Shown here: positions 1-7,775 of the stretch, piece by piece
Layout of the letters: every line of letters starts with the position of its first letter
Position numbering within the stretch: position 1 is the stretch's first letter
Source: Nitratireductor sp. ZSWI3
GTDB taxonomy: Bacteria > Pseudomonadota > Alphaproteobacteria > Rhizobiales > Rhizobiaceae
NCBI RefSeq assembly: GCF_024655565.1
Contig: NZ_JANKOF010000056.1
Span: forward strand, 1 to 32,318
Direction of reading: 5' to 3'
Length of the DNA: 32,318 bases
Notes under the pieces: model-generated
Told to the model about the DNA's origin: nothing
What the model saw: the letters and a program-made list of their open reading frames with translations, nothing else
Database searches by the model: none
Program-made: the position numbers and the translations under genes

Positions 1-22
1 CGCCACCCCGGCCGGGGTGGCG
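1..22 (-). terminator. GC-rich perfect palindrome after the cupin gene, possible terminator stem
   Basis: Bases 1-11 and 12-22 form a perfect 22-base palindrome, 22 bases past the stop codon of the minus-strand bicupin gene. A second small hairpin (CCGGC-AAG-GCCGG) follows at about 27-39. On the minus strand this could be the stem of an intrinsic terminator, but any T tract would lie outside the window, so the call is tentative. Confidence 0.4.
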
Positions 23-43
23 CATTCCGGCAAGGCCGGAGGC

Positions 44-997
44 TTACGCCGCTTCGTAGACGATGCCGTCCGCTTCGGCCGAGCCGATCACCGACCAGAC
101 CGTGGCGTGCGCGGCCGAGTTGTTGCGGAACCAGTGCCTGCGGCCGGCCGGCGTCTTGACCAGATCGCGCGGCCCGAGCTCGACCTCCACCGTCTCACCA
201 TTGTCCTCCCAGCCGACGGTCAGCGAGCCCTCGAGCACCAGGTAAGCGTCCTCCACGTCGCGGACGATCGGCTTGATGCCGACCCGCGAGGGAATGCCGA
301 GCATCTCCTTGCGGCAGGTGTCGTGCTCGATGCCGCCCTCGCCCACATAGACCTTGCGGGTGAAGCCGGCCCTTTCCCAGATCGTCGGCAGCTCGTTGTG
401 GCGCACCACATACTGGGCCATCAGCTTCTGCAGCGGGTGGCTGCCGTTGCGATCGAAGGGCAGCGTCTTGCCGGGTGCGGCGCCGAAGCTGCGCGCCAAT
501 TCCGCCGGGTGCTCCTTCGGATGATAGTGATAGACCGGCGGTAGCGGCTTGCCGACATCGACCGAGATCGACATCAGCACCGGCGTCACACCGTCATTGC
601 GGAAGCCGTGGCCGATTTCGCGAGCATTGAGGATCATGTCCTTGGCGCCGAGCTTGACCTCGACCACCTCGCCGTCCTTCTCCCAGCCGACCACCAGCAC
701 ACCGTCGATGATGAGGAAGCTCTCCTCGATCTCATGGCTGTGGCAGGCGGCGTATTTGCCGGGCTCCTTGTGGATCAGGCTGAGGGTGAAATGGTCCGGC
801 TTCAGCGTCGTCGTGTCGCCGACCTTGGGCGAGCCGCCGGCGCCGATATAGCGCATCTGGGCGCGCGCCAGGTCGTCGAAGCCGGCATTGGACGGGAAGG
901 CGTTCCAGTCGAACGACTTGTCGGTGAAGCGGCCGGTATGGGCGGCAAGGTCCTGCGCCAGGGCGGAGGTGGCAGTGGCGGTGGTGTGGATCGTCAT
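44..997 (-). CDS. Bicupin domain-containing protein
   Basis: This 317-residue protein contains two cupin folds. The N-terminal cupin (about 65-150) carries the metal-site pattern: His86-x-His88-x3-Glu92, with a later His130 in a GHGF context. The C-terminal cupin (about 225-305) keeps the fold motifs, but by eye Ile, Arg and Asp stand where His86, His88 and Glu92 should be, leaving only His288 in GRRHWF. One metal-binding cupin and one structural cupin are therefore expected. No signal peptide is seen, so it should be cytoplasmic. The ATG at 997 follows a GGAGAAAGGAAA-type ribosome site. The gene is divergent from an IclR regulator across 67 bases, and an ABC importer follows the regulator, which suggests a catabolic or modifying enzyme for the imported compound. 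Bicupins include dioxygenases, decarboxylases and isomerases; the reaction cannot be told here. Confidence 0.85.
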   Translation of the reverse strand: MTIHTTATATSALAQDLAAHTGRFTDKSFDWNAFPSNAGFDDLARAQMRYIGAGGSPKVGDTTTLKPDHFTLSLIHKEPGKYAACHSHEIEESFLIIDGVLVVGWEKDGEVVEVKLGAKDMILNAREIGHGFRNDGVTPVLMSISVDVGKPLPPVYHYHPKEHPAELARSFGAAPGKTLPFDRNGSHPLQKLMAQYVVRHNELPTIWERAGFTRKVYVGEGGIEHDTCRKEMLGIPSRVGIKPIVRDVEDAYLVLEGSLTVGWEDNGETVEVELGPRDLVKTPAGRRHWFRNNSAAHATVWSVIGSAEADGIVYEAA

Positions 998-1037
998 GGG
1001 GTTTCCTTTCTCCTCGGTTGCGCAAGGCTAGATCGCG

Positions 1038-1076
1038 AGTGTTTTACCTGCTAGACAGTGTTTTATGGATAAAACA
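1038..1076. promoter_or_regulatory. Candidate IclR-type operator in the cupin/IclR divergent region
   Basis: TGTTTTA (1059-1065) and TAAAACA (1070-1076) form a perfect inverted repeat with a 4-base spacer. A further copy of the left half, AGTGTTTTA at 1038-1046, repeats in direct orientation 19 bases upstream of the one at 1057-1065. The palindrome covers the ATG of the IclR gene and sits about 60-80 bases upstream of the divergent cupin start. Autoregulation plus control of the cupin promoter is the natural reading, because IclR-family regulators commonly bind short palindromes in such divergent regions. Binding is inferred. Confidence 0.5.
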
Positions 1077-1889
1077 GAGATCCGTTCCCGGACGCCTCAG
1101 CCGGACGACAAATATCTGGTCCCCGGCCTGATACGGGGGTTGCAGGTGCTGCAGGCCTTCACCCCGGAAAGCCGGGAGATGACCCTGTCGGAGATCGCCC
1201 GCCGCCTCGGCACGACGCGCTCGGCCGCCTTCCGCACGGTCTACACCCTCGCCCATCAAGGCTATCTCCTGCACGACCCGCAGACCGCGCGCTACACGCT
1301 CGGTCCCGCCGTGCTGCGGCTCGGCTACGGCTATCTCGCCACGCGCGAGTTGGTCGAGATCGCCCTGCCGGAACTGGAGAAGCTGCGCGATGCCACCGAC
1401 TGGTCGGCGCATCTTGGCGTGCGCGACGGGCGCTTCGTGCTCTACATGCTGCGCGTGCCGAGCCACATGGGGCTCGCCAGCATCGTCCATGTCGGCAGCC
1501 GCCTGCCCGCCGCCGGGACGACGATGGGGCGCGTCCTGCTTGCCGATCTTGGCGAAGACGACCTGGTGCGGCTCTACAGGGACGAGACCTACCAGAACGC
1601 GCCGGGGCAGACGCCGCGCAGCCTGACCGAGCTCCTCGCCCAGTGGCGGCGCGACCGTCGGTCGGATGCCGTGGTGCAGATCGGCAATTTCGAAATGGGC
1701 ATCGCCAGCATCGCAGCCCCGGTCCGCGACATCGAGGGCACCGTCGTCGCCGCGATCAACCTCACCCGCCCCGCCACCGGCGACGGGCGGGACGGCATCG
1801 AGCCCGGCGTGCGGCAAGCGGTGCTGGACGCCGCCGCCGCCATCACCCGCCTGCTCGGCGGCCTGCCGGAGCGGCCTGCCGGCGCGTAG
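1065..1889 (+). CDS. IclR family transcriptional regulator
   Basis: The 274-residue protein has the IclR layout. An N-terminal winged helix-turn-helix (about 19-80) holds the characteristic run from GLQVLQAF through LSEIARRLG to AAFRTVYTL and YTLGPAVLRLG. A C-terminal effector-binding domain (about 95-265) follows, including the segment VVAAINLTRP. Length is normal for the family. The ATG at 1065 lies inside a palindrome and has no clear Shine-Dalgarno sequence, so a leaderless transcript or a slightly later start is possible. The gene lies between a divergent bicupin gene and a co-directional ABC importer 118 bases downstream, so it probably controls both in response to the imported or metabolised small molecule. 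The ligand is unknown. Confidence 0.93.
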   Translation: MDKTEIRSRTPQPDDKYLVPGLIRGLQVLQAFTPESREMTLSEIARRLGTTRSAAFRTVYTLAHQGYLLHDPQTARYTLGPAVLRLGYGYLATRELVEIALPELEKLRDATDWSAHLGVRDGRFVLYMLRVPSHMGLASIVHVGSRLPAAGTTMGRVLLADLGEDDLVRLYRDETYQNAPGQTPRSLTELLAQWRRDRRSDAVVQIGNFEMGIASIAAPVRDIEGTVVAAINLTRPATGDGRDGIEPGVRQAVLDAAAAITRLLGGLPERPAGA

Positions 1890-1968
1890 GCAGCGTCCCG
1901 GCGGCGGCACTGCAGACGGCCGAAAGCGCTTCCCCTTGCAACGCCGGCGGATTTCCGTTTAGTATTTA

Positions 1969-1993
1969 TTGAACAATGGGTTCAAATTTGAAC
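1969..1993. promoter_or_regulatory. Triple TTGAAC/GTTCAA half-site cluster before the importer operon
   Basis: Half-sites TTGAAC (1969-1974), GTTCAA (1980-1985) and TTGAAC (1988-1993) give two overlapping inverted repeats. The inner one, GTTCAAATTTGAAC at 1980-1993, is a perfect 14-base palindrome. It lies just upstream of the GGGAG ribosome site and the preferred GTG start at 2008, where a bound repressor would block transcription or translation. It does not match the TGTTTTA palindrome at the IclR start, so the binding protein is uncertain. Confidence 0.45.
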
Positions 1994-2007
1994 AGGGAGT
2001 ATGGCGC

Positions 2008-3012
2008 GTGGAACTGACGAGGCGAAGCCTGATGCTGGGTGCAATGGGGAACGCGGCCGTGCTGTCTTTCCCGGTCAAGGGACGGGCGCAGACCGCTTTC
2101 AACTTCATCACACCCTTCACCTTTTCCCTGGCCTTCGCACCGGTCATCTACGCGGATGCCGCCGGCTACTATGCGGAGGAAGGCCTGGAGATGAACCTGC
2201 AGGCCGGCAAGGGCGCCGCCCTCGCCGCGCAGATGACGATCGCCGGGCAGATGGATTCCGGCCGCACCGGCGGCACCAACTACATCGTCTCGCGCGTCAA
2301 CAACAACGCGCCGCTCATCTCGATCGCCACCATCGCCCAGATGTCGCCCTTCTACGTCCTCTCCTCGAAGAACAATCCGGTGGAGACAATCGCCGATCTC
2401 GAGGGACGCACCGTCGGCATGGCGACCCTTGGCGGCTCCATGGAAGGCACGCTCGACCTGATGATGACCGGGGCGGGCGCCTCGCCGGAGAAGGTCGAGA
2501 AGGTCAAGGTGGCGGATTCGGCCTCCTCCTTCGCCCTGATCGAGGCGGGCCGCGCCGGCGCCTTCCTCGGCAACACCTCCTCCATGGTGATGGCGAGTTC
2601 GGCGCGCGACGATGTGGCCGTGATGCCGATCGACGACGGCATGCCCGGCCAGGTCTATGTCGCACGCCCCGACCAGATCGCCGAGAATCCTGACAAGTTC
2701 GTCGCGTTCCTGCGCGCCACCCATCGCGCCGCCAAGGAGATCGTCACCGCCGAGGACCTGCTGCCGATTCTGCGGACGATCGGCGAAAAGCACGACGTCT
2801 CCGGACTCAAGAACACCGACACCGCGCAGAAGGACCTGCGTGCCAACGCGCAGAACTGGGCCTCCAAGGGCGAAGAGAACATCCTGCGCAACGTGCCGGA
2901 GGTGTGGGAGCGCGCCGTCGGCCTGCTCGCCGGCGCTAAGCTGATCGACAAGGCCGTTCCGGCAACGGATCTCTACACCAACGACCTCATCGACCGGGCC
3001 GCCAAAGCATGA
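2008..3012 (+). CDS. ABC transporter substrate-binding protein, NitT/TauT (SsuA/THI5-like) type
   Basis: This is a periplasmic binding protein of 334 residues from the GTG at 2008, which has GGGAG eight bases upstream. An in-frame TTG at 1969 would add 13 residues but falls in a palindrome and has no ribosome site. The N-terminus carries a twin-arginine-like signal (TRRSLML, then a hydrophobic stretch, cleavage likely after GRAQ), suggesting Tat export. The mature part resembles SsuA/TauA/THI5 proteins: an early segment on a compound-starved transporter (FAPVIYADAAGYYAEEGLEM), then IADLEGRTVGMATLGGS at the start of the second subdomain. Its stop overlaps the ATPase start as ATGA. Substrates of this family include nitrate, sulfonates, taurine, pyrimidine precursors and riboflavin; nothing in the sequence selects among them. 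Confidence 0.88.
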   Translation: MELTRRSLMLGAMGNAAVLSFPVKGRAQTAFNFITPFTFSLAFAPVIYADAAGYYAEEGLEMNLQAGKGAALAAQMTIAGQMDSGRTGGTNYIVSRVNNNAPLISIATIAQMSPFYVLSSKNNPVETIADLEGRTVGMATLGGSMEGTLDLMMTGAGASPEKVEKVKVADSASSFALIEAGRAGAFLGNTSSMVMASSARDDVAVMPIDDGMPGQVYVARPDQIAENPDKFVAFLRATHRAAKEIVTAEDLLPILRTIGEKHDVSGLKNTDTAQKDLRANAQNWASKGEENILRNVPEVWERAVGLLAGAKLIDKAVPATDLYTNDLIDRAAKA

Positions 3013-3803
3013 GGATGGACCATGAGGCCGACATCCGCCTGGCGGGTGTCGGCAAGACTTTCGGCCACGGCGAAAACGCCGTCCGCGCCATCGGCGATGC
3101 CACGCTCGACATGCAGCGCGGCGACTTCATCTCGCTGCTCGGCCCCTCGGGCTGCGGCAAGACCACGCTGCTGCGCATCATCGCCGGGCTCGAACGGCCG
3201 AGCGAGGGCGAGATCCTGGTGCGCGGTCGCGCCGTCTGGGACGGCGCGAAGCGCTCGACCGAGGCGACCCGTCCGGTCTCCATGATGTTTCAGGAAGCAC
3301 GCCTCTTCCCCTGGTTCACGGTGGCGGAGAACGTCGCCCTGCCGCTGCGCCTGCGCGGCGTCAAAAAGGCCGAGCGTGAAGCGCGGGCCCACGCGCTGTG
3401 CGAGACGGTCGGTCTCAAGGGTTTCGAGAAGATGCGCCCGTCGGCGCTTTCGGGGGGCATGCGCCAGCGCGCCTCGCTCGCCCGGGCGCTCATCACCGAG
3501 CCGCAGGTGCTGCTCCTCGACGAGCCCTTCGGCGCGCTCGACGCGATGACCCGCGACACGCTCAACCTCGAACTGATGTCGGTGTGTGCGCAGGCCCGCG
3601 TGACCACCATCCTCGTCACCCACTCCATCACCGAGGCGGCGTTCCTGTCGGACCGCGTCGTGGTGCTGGCGGCGCGGCCGGCGCGCATCACCGAGGTCGT
3701 CGAAATGCCCTTCGAGCGCCCGCGCACGCTCGACCTGCAGCGAAAGCCCGCGTTCCAGGACATCCTCGTGCGCCTGCGTTCCAGCCTGACCGGAGGCCAC
3801 TGA
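3009..3803 (+). CDS. ABC transporter ATP-binding protein, NitT/TauT type
   Basis: The 264-residue nucleotide-binding subunit has a complete motif set: Walker A GPSGCGKT (45-52), Q-loop glutamine 95 in MMFQEARLFPW, signature LSGGMRQR (147-154), Walker B VLLLDEP (167-173) and switch histidine 205 in VTHS. The motif order and the FQEARLFPW Q-loop are typical of SsuB/TauB/NrtD subunits. It should hydrolyse ATP at the cytoplasmic face to drive import. Its ATG overlaps the binding-protein stop by four bases, and its stop overlaps the permease start as TGATG, so the three genes are almost certainly translationally coupled. Confidence 0.94.
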   Translation: MRMDHEADIRLAGVGKTFGHGENAVRAIGDATLDMQRGDFISLLGPSGCGKTTLLRIIAGLERPSEGEILVRGRAVWDGAKRSTEATRPVSMMFQEARLFPWFTVAENVALPLRLRGVKKAEREARAHALCETVGLKGFEKMRPSALSGGMRQRASLARALITEPQVLLLDEPFGALDAMTRDTLNLELMSVCAQARVTTILVTHSITEAAFLSDRVVVLAARPARITEVVEMPFERPRTLDLQRKPAFQDILVRLRSSLTGGH

Positions 3804-4588
3804 TGCACACTGACCGCTTCTTCCGCATCGCCCTGCCGACCGCCACGGTGATCGCCTTCCTCCTCGTGTGGACGCTCTATGTGCGGACCGCCGAGGTCTC
3901 CGCCTTCATCCTGCCGACACCGCTGCAGATCGTCACCGCCTTCATCGGCCTGCTCGGCGACGCCGGGGTCTGGCGCCACGCGCTCGTCACCGTCACCGAA
4001 GCCGTCTCCGGCTTCCTGATCGCAGTCCTCCTCGGCATCTGCCTCGGCATGGCCATGGCGCGCGTCCGGATGCTTGAATGGGCCTTCAAGCCCTTCATCG
4101 TCTGCCTGCAGCTGATCCCCAAGATCGCGCTCGCACCGCTGTTCATCCTGTGGTTCGGCTTCGGGCTCGAATCGAAGATCGTCATCGCCGCCGCCCTCGC
4201 CTTCTTCCCGGTCTTCTCCAACGCGCTTGTCGCCTTCCGCTCGGTGGAGCCCGGAGACCGGGACGTCTTCACCATGCTGCAGGCCAACCCCGTGCAGCGC
4301 TTCGTCATGCTCGATCTGCCGACGGCGCTGCCCGTGGTGCTCGCCGGCATGGAGGTCGCCGTCGTCATGTCGATGATCGGCGCCATCGTCGGCGAGTTCA
4401 TCGGCGGCAATGAAGGGCTCGGCTATCTGGCCGTCGCCATGCTGCAGGAACTGCAGGTGCCGGGCCTCTTCGCCGTGATCGTGCTTTTGACGCTGATCGG
4501 CCTGACGCTCTACACACTCATCGCACAGTTGCGCGGCTGGCTGACGCCCTGGCACGCCTCCGCGGCGAGGGGCCGATCAGAAGCATGA
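3803..4588 (+). CDS. ABC transporter permease, NitT/TauT type
   Basis: This is a 261-residue inner-membrane permease of the BPD_transp_1 family with about six predicted hydrophobic segments, starting with one at about 9-26. The cytoplasmic coupling loop is visible around ANPVQRFVMLDLPTALP, followed by GAIVGEFIGGNEGLGYLAV, both typical of SsuC/TauC. The ATG at 3803 overlaps the ATPase stop; a longer reading from 3398 is only the alternate frame of the ATPase gene. It completes a binding protein-ATPase-permease importer. No separate terminator is evident in the 35 bases to the convergent lipoprotein gene. Confidence 0.93.
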   Translation: MHTDRFFRIALPTATVIAFLLVWTLYVRTAEVSAFILPTPLQIVTAFIGLLGDAGVWRHALVTVTEAVSGFLIAVLLGICLGMAMARVRMLEWAFKPFIVCLQLIPKIALAPLFILWFGFGLESKIVIAAALAFFPVFSNALVAFRSVEPGDRDVFTMLQANPVQRFVMLDLPTALPVVLAGMEVAVVMSMIGAIVGEFIGGNEGLGYLAVAMLQELQVPGLFAVIVLLTLIGLTLYTLIAQLRGWLTPWHASAARGRSEA

Positions 4589-4623
4589 AGCGCGCCGCCA
4601 CGACGATCATTGCGACGTCGGCA

Positions 4624-4959
4624 TCAGCATCGACGATCCGCTTCGCGTGCATTCGTCGATTCCGCCACACCTGCCATACGACGTCCGGCATAGGCGGCGC
4701 GATTTACGGCCCAACCGTTCCGGCTGCTGTAGGGGGCATAGTCGCCGACCGCGCCGAGCAGGGCGCCCATCACCGCAGCCCCTTCCTGGGACCGCCTGGC
4801 TTGTGCGCAGGAGTCCTCCGCCATGGCCACGGTCTTTCGCTGGGCGTAGCGGGTCGCAGCTTTTCCGCTTGAAGCGGACACGTTGCTGCCCGAGCCGTCC
4901 GATGTCGAGCTGCAGGCAGCGACAGAGAGACCGAGCATAGCAACAAGGATGAGCTTCAT
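4624..4959 (-). CDS. Small putative lipoprotein of unknown function
   Basis: The 111-residue product starts with a short hydrophobic signal and the lipobox LSVAAC, so lipid attachment at about Cys16 is expected. The mature part is Ser/Ala-rich and then holds a segment AAVMGALLGAVGDYAP that resembles a glycine-zipper-like hydrophobic stretch. No family was recognised. The gene is convergent with the importer permease. Its upstream region (4960-5157) is AT-rich compared with the surroundings and carries a palindrome at 5019-5036. It is the last gene before a tRNA-Arg. Confidence 0.7.
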   Translation of the reverse strand: MKLILVAMLGLSVAACSSTSDGSGSNVSASSGKAATRYAQRKTVAMAEDSCAQARRSQEGAAVMGALLGAVGDYAPYSSRNGWAVNRAAYAGRRMAGVAESTNAREADRRC

Positions 4960-5018
4960 AATATTCCCCCAAGGTCAGAAAGACGATCCTCGCGACCGCC
5001 TATTCACGTTGGGGTTCA

Positions 5019-5036
5019 TCACAGCCATTGCTGTGA
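5019..5036. promoter_or_regulatory. Perfect inverted repeat upstream of the small lipoprotein gene
   Basis: TCACAGC (5019-5025) and GCTGTGA (5030-5036) are perfect 7-base arms around a CATT spacer. The site lies about 60 bases upstream of the lipoprotein start inside an AT-rich stretch with no other gene, as an operator would. It could also act as a small hairpin in the leader. Confidence 0.35.
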
Positions 5037-5157
5037 GTCTATTCATACAGATGTACTAATACTTTTATTGTTTTCCGCGACATTTATTAGAAACCCTTCC
5101 GGGATCCTGTTCGACATAAGGTTATCACCCATGTCTCCGGGCCGTAAATTGAGCGGA

Positions 5158-5234
5158 TGGCGATCCCGGCAGGATTCGAACCTGCGACCATCGGCTTAGA
5201 AGGCCGGTGCTCTATCCAGCTGAGCTACGGGACC
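5158..5234 (-). tRNA. tRNA-Arg (anticodon TCT)
   Basis: The reverse strand folds as a complete 77-base tRNA. The acceptor stem GGTCCCG pairs with CGGGATC, the D arm is GCTC/GAGC, the anticodon loop CTTCTAA gives TCT, the T arm has GGTTCGAATCC, and the CCA end is encoded. The anticodon stem has a C-A mismatch at its base (27-43). It would decode AGA (and AGG by wobble), codons that look rare in these GC-rich genes. Confidence 0.97.
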
Positions 5235-5257
5235 GTACGCCGCGCCGGGCGCACCTT

Positions 5258-5563
5258 TCAGTGCGTCCAGGGTATTTTGCGGTCATAGCGGAAATTATCC
5301 GCGTAGGAAACCTGACGCCGCTTCGCCTTGTTGGGCTCCTCGATGCGGAACGCCAGCCCGTTCTTCTCGGCATAGGCGACCGCCTCTTCTTTCGTCGCGA
5401 AGGTAAGCCGGACCTGGCTCTTCATGTCCGAGGACGAAGTGTAGCCCATCAGCGGGTCGATCTTGCGCGGGGTTTCCGGCTCGAATTCCAGAATCCAGTA
5501 CCCCGTCTTGGCGGTGCCGGACTGCATGGCGGTCTTGGCAGGGCTGAAGATGCGCGCAGACAC
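5258..5563 (-). CDS. ETC complex I subunit, NDUFS4/B17.2-class accessory protein
   Basis: This 101-residue protein matches the small alphaproteobacterial homologue of the mitochondrial complex I 18-kDa (NDUFS4) accessory subunit. It reads SARIFSPAKTAMQSG at the start, then WILEFEPE, DPLMGYTSS, KSQVRLTF, KEEAVAYAEKNG, and ends SYADNFRYDRKIPWTH, all hallmarks of that family. It would sit on the peripheral arm of NADH:ubiquinone oxidoreductase. The GTG at 5563 is preferred because GAGGGA lies six bases upstream and family members begin at SAR; an upstream TTG at 5611 would add an unusual N-terminus. The gene lies between two tRNA genes, all on the minus strand, with only 23 bases to tRNA-Arg. 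Confidence 0.92.
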   Translation of the reverse strand: MSARIFSPAKTAMQSGTAKTGYWILEFEPETPRKIDPLMGYTSSSDMKSQVRLTFATKEEAVAYAEKNGLAFRIEEPNKAKRRQVSYADNFRYDRKIPWTH

Positions 5564-5656
5564 TTGTGATCCCTCGTTCCTTGCGGCGTTGCCGACGCCC
5601 AAAGGCGTCAATCAGGCACACCGAGCTGCAAATCCGCAACCGGTGGGCAGACAGGC

Positions 5657-5733
<77 letters not shown>

Positions 5734-5905
5734 GACGAGCGAACCCGTATAATTTCCAAGGGTTCGGTGCAAGAGCGAATTTGGAGAATTCGCGCCGAAG
5801 TGGAACAATCCGTGCTCGGTGGCCTGGAATGGTCGAAAGTCCGGCGGAAGATTCTGTACGCGACGGCTCATGCGCGTTGCCGCGACGCCCGGTTGCGGCA
5901 AGCGC

Positions 5906-7366
5906 TCACTCCTGCCCGCCGCGGCGCTTGTCGGCCTCCTTGCTCGTCTCGGCCCGGTTGCGGCCCAGGGTCTTGGCGCTGTACAGCGCGCCGTCCGCCT
6001 CGTGCAGGAGCGCATCCAGGTCGATGAGGCCGTCGCCCGAGCACGCCAGCCCGACACTGATCGTGATGTCGAGCGGCTTGCCGCGGCGCGTCGTCACGGG
6101 CGCCTCGGCCACCACTTGGCGAATGCGTTCGGCAATGGCGAGCGCCTGCGACCTCGTGCAGTCGGGGAGCAGTATCGCAAATTCCTCCCCTCCGATGCGG
6201 CCGATGACGTCGAGCGGGCGCAGACACGCGGCGGCGCGCCCGGCAACCGCTGCAATGACCGCATCGCCCGCCGCATGCCCGTAGCCGTCGTTGATCGCCT
6301 TGAAGTGGTCGATGTCGATCATCAGCAACGCGACCGGCGCACCCTGATCCCGAACGTCCTTGAGCCGGATCTCGGCCGCGTCGCGAAAGGCCATTCTGTT
6401 GAACAGGCCCGAGAGCTGGTCATGGGCCGCCAGGTGCCTCAGGCGATAGAGAAGCTCGGCCTGCCTGGTCATCACGCTCGCCAGCATGATCGGGGCCAGG
6501 GCGATCAGGCTCATGCCCAGCCGGATGGAGATCAAATCCCGTTCATTGGCGAGATCGATCGTGTCGGGCAGATAGCCGGCCGACAGCGCCAGCAGCGTCC
6601 AGAAGCTGAAGATCAGCGTCAAAAGAGCGGTGACGAAGCGCGGGTAGATGAGCGCCCCCCACAGCAGCGCGGGGACGGGAAAGGCGACGGCGCCCGGCCC
6701 GCCGATCGTCACGGCGGCGAGGCAGGACAACGCGAGCGCCACGGCCGGCGCGGCATAGCGCACGGGCCTGGCCGGCCAATGCCGGAACCGCGACAGCGGC
6801 AGGGAGGCCGTCAGGACCACGGGCAATATCGCCACATAGTTGGCGAACTCCGTCACGAACCAGAAGGTCCAGCCGCCCATGGCCGAACCGCCGAACAGGA
6901 GCGGATTGGCGACCGCCCCGACCAATCCCGCCAGGAACGAGCCGGCGGCGATCGCCAGCACCAGCACCAATGTGGAATCGGGGGTGCGAAGCTGGATCGC
7001 CCGGATCGGGACCCGATGGAGCACGAAATAGGCGCCGGCGATGCCGGCCAGATTGGCGCCGCTCAGAAGGAGCGCCTTGAAGACCGTGGAGCCGGTCAGG
7101 AAATCGGCGGCCAGGAAGCCCGCCGTTCCGGCCACCCAGACCCAGGGGCTCACCGGCCGAGGCATGCGCAGAAGCAAGCCCAGCATGACGGCGTTCGCCG
7201 GCCACACGGTCGCCAGGAAGTCCACCGGCCGGGTGTAGATGCCGAACAGGCAGGCGAAGAACACGGCGATCCCGACCAGGCCGGCGCCGCGCAGGCCGCC
7301 GCCGATCGTGAAAGCCTCCGTCCTCGTCCCGTCGAACACGCGCCCCAGGAAGGTCACCCGCCCCAT
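5906..7366 (-). CDS. MASE1-GGDEF diguanylate cyclase
   Basis: The 486-residue protein has an N-terminal MASE1-type membrane sensor (about 25-300, roughly eight hydrophobic segments, with the typical TVWPANAV motif near 53-60). A C-terminal GGDEF domain (about 310-475) follows. The active site is GGEEF (392-396). An inhibitory-site motif RPLD (383-386) sits exactly five residues before it, so the enzyme should make c-di-GMP from GTP and be inhibited by product. The MASE1 ligand is unknown. The ATG at 7366 is directly preceded by GGGGAG with almost no spacer, so translation may start at the GTG three codons later. It is transcribed away from the string of small plus-strand genes. Confidence 0.9.
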   Translation of the reverse strand: MGRVTFLGRVFDGTRTEAFTIGGGLRGAGLVGIAVFFACLFGIYTRPVDFLATVWPANAVMLGLLLRMPRPVSPWVWVAGTAGFLAADFLTGSTVFKALLLSGANLAGIAGAYFVLHRVPIRAIQLRTPDSTLVLVLAIAAGSFLAGLVGAVANPLLFGGSAMGGWTFWFVTEFANYVAILPVVLTASLPLSRFRHWPARPVRYAAPAVALALSCLAAVTIGGPGAVAFPVPALLWGALIYPRFVTALLTLIFSFWTLLALSAGYLPDTIDLANERDLISIRLGMSLIALAPIMLASVMTRQAELLYRLRHLAAHDQLSGLFNRMAFRDAAEIRLKDVRDQGAPVALLMIDIDHFKAINDGYGHAAGDAVIAAVAGRAAACLRPLDVIGRIGGEEFAILLPDCTRSQALAIAERIRQVVAEAPVTTRRGKPLDITISVGLACSGDGLIDLDALLHEADGALYSAKTLGRNRAETSKEADKRRGGQE

Positions 7367-7513
7367 CTCCCCATCCAGAGGCGGGATGATACCAGCAGTT
7401 GCTCGACAGAGCGTTAAAACCGGCCCAGCACCCCGATCTGCCCAGTTCGGCGGGCGCGGATGGTTAACCGGGCGATACAGATTTGCTTAAAATCTGAAGC
7501 GCATCCTTGCGGC

Positions 7514-7690
7514 ATGACAACCCTCGTCCGCATGCTCACGACCGTGCTCCGCGCCGCCATTCTGCTGTCGCCGGCCGCAATGGCCGTGGCGGCCTTCCTG
7601 TACCTGATCCACCGCGCCGACGAGGCGGGCACGGCCCGGCGCGTCGACTACACCAGCACCGCCTCGGTTGACGACGGCGTTCGGCCATGA
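7514..7690 (+). CDS. Possible small single-span membrane protein
   Basis: This 58-residue reading frame has a basic N-terminus, one long hydrophobic segment (about 12-32, RAAILLSPAAMAVAAFLYLI) and a polar tail rich in Asp/Thr/Ser. The pattern fits a single-pass membrane protein. No good ribosome site precedes the ATG at 7514, and an in-frame ATG at 7460 would give 76 residues. No family was recognised. It is the first of several orphan plus-strand genes. It may be spurious. Confidence 0.35.
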   Translation: MTTLVRMLTTVLRAAILLSPAAMAVAAFLYLIHRADEAGTARRVDYTSTASVDDGVRP

Positions 7691-7775
7691 CTTCATCACC
7701 GGCGCAAGGAACCGGATCGGATCGGTGATCCTGACCGCGATCTCGACCCGCAAAGGCCGATAGGACGGAACGGAA

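Noticed and set aside
4960-5260. Possible integration site of a mobile element at tRNA-Arg
   Set aside because: No integrase gene and no repeat of the tRNA 3' end was found in the window.
5819-7417. 532-codon plus-strand open frame
   Set aside because: It is antisense to the MASE1-GGDEF gene, with low-complexity Arg/Gln/His-rich translation and no domain.
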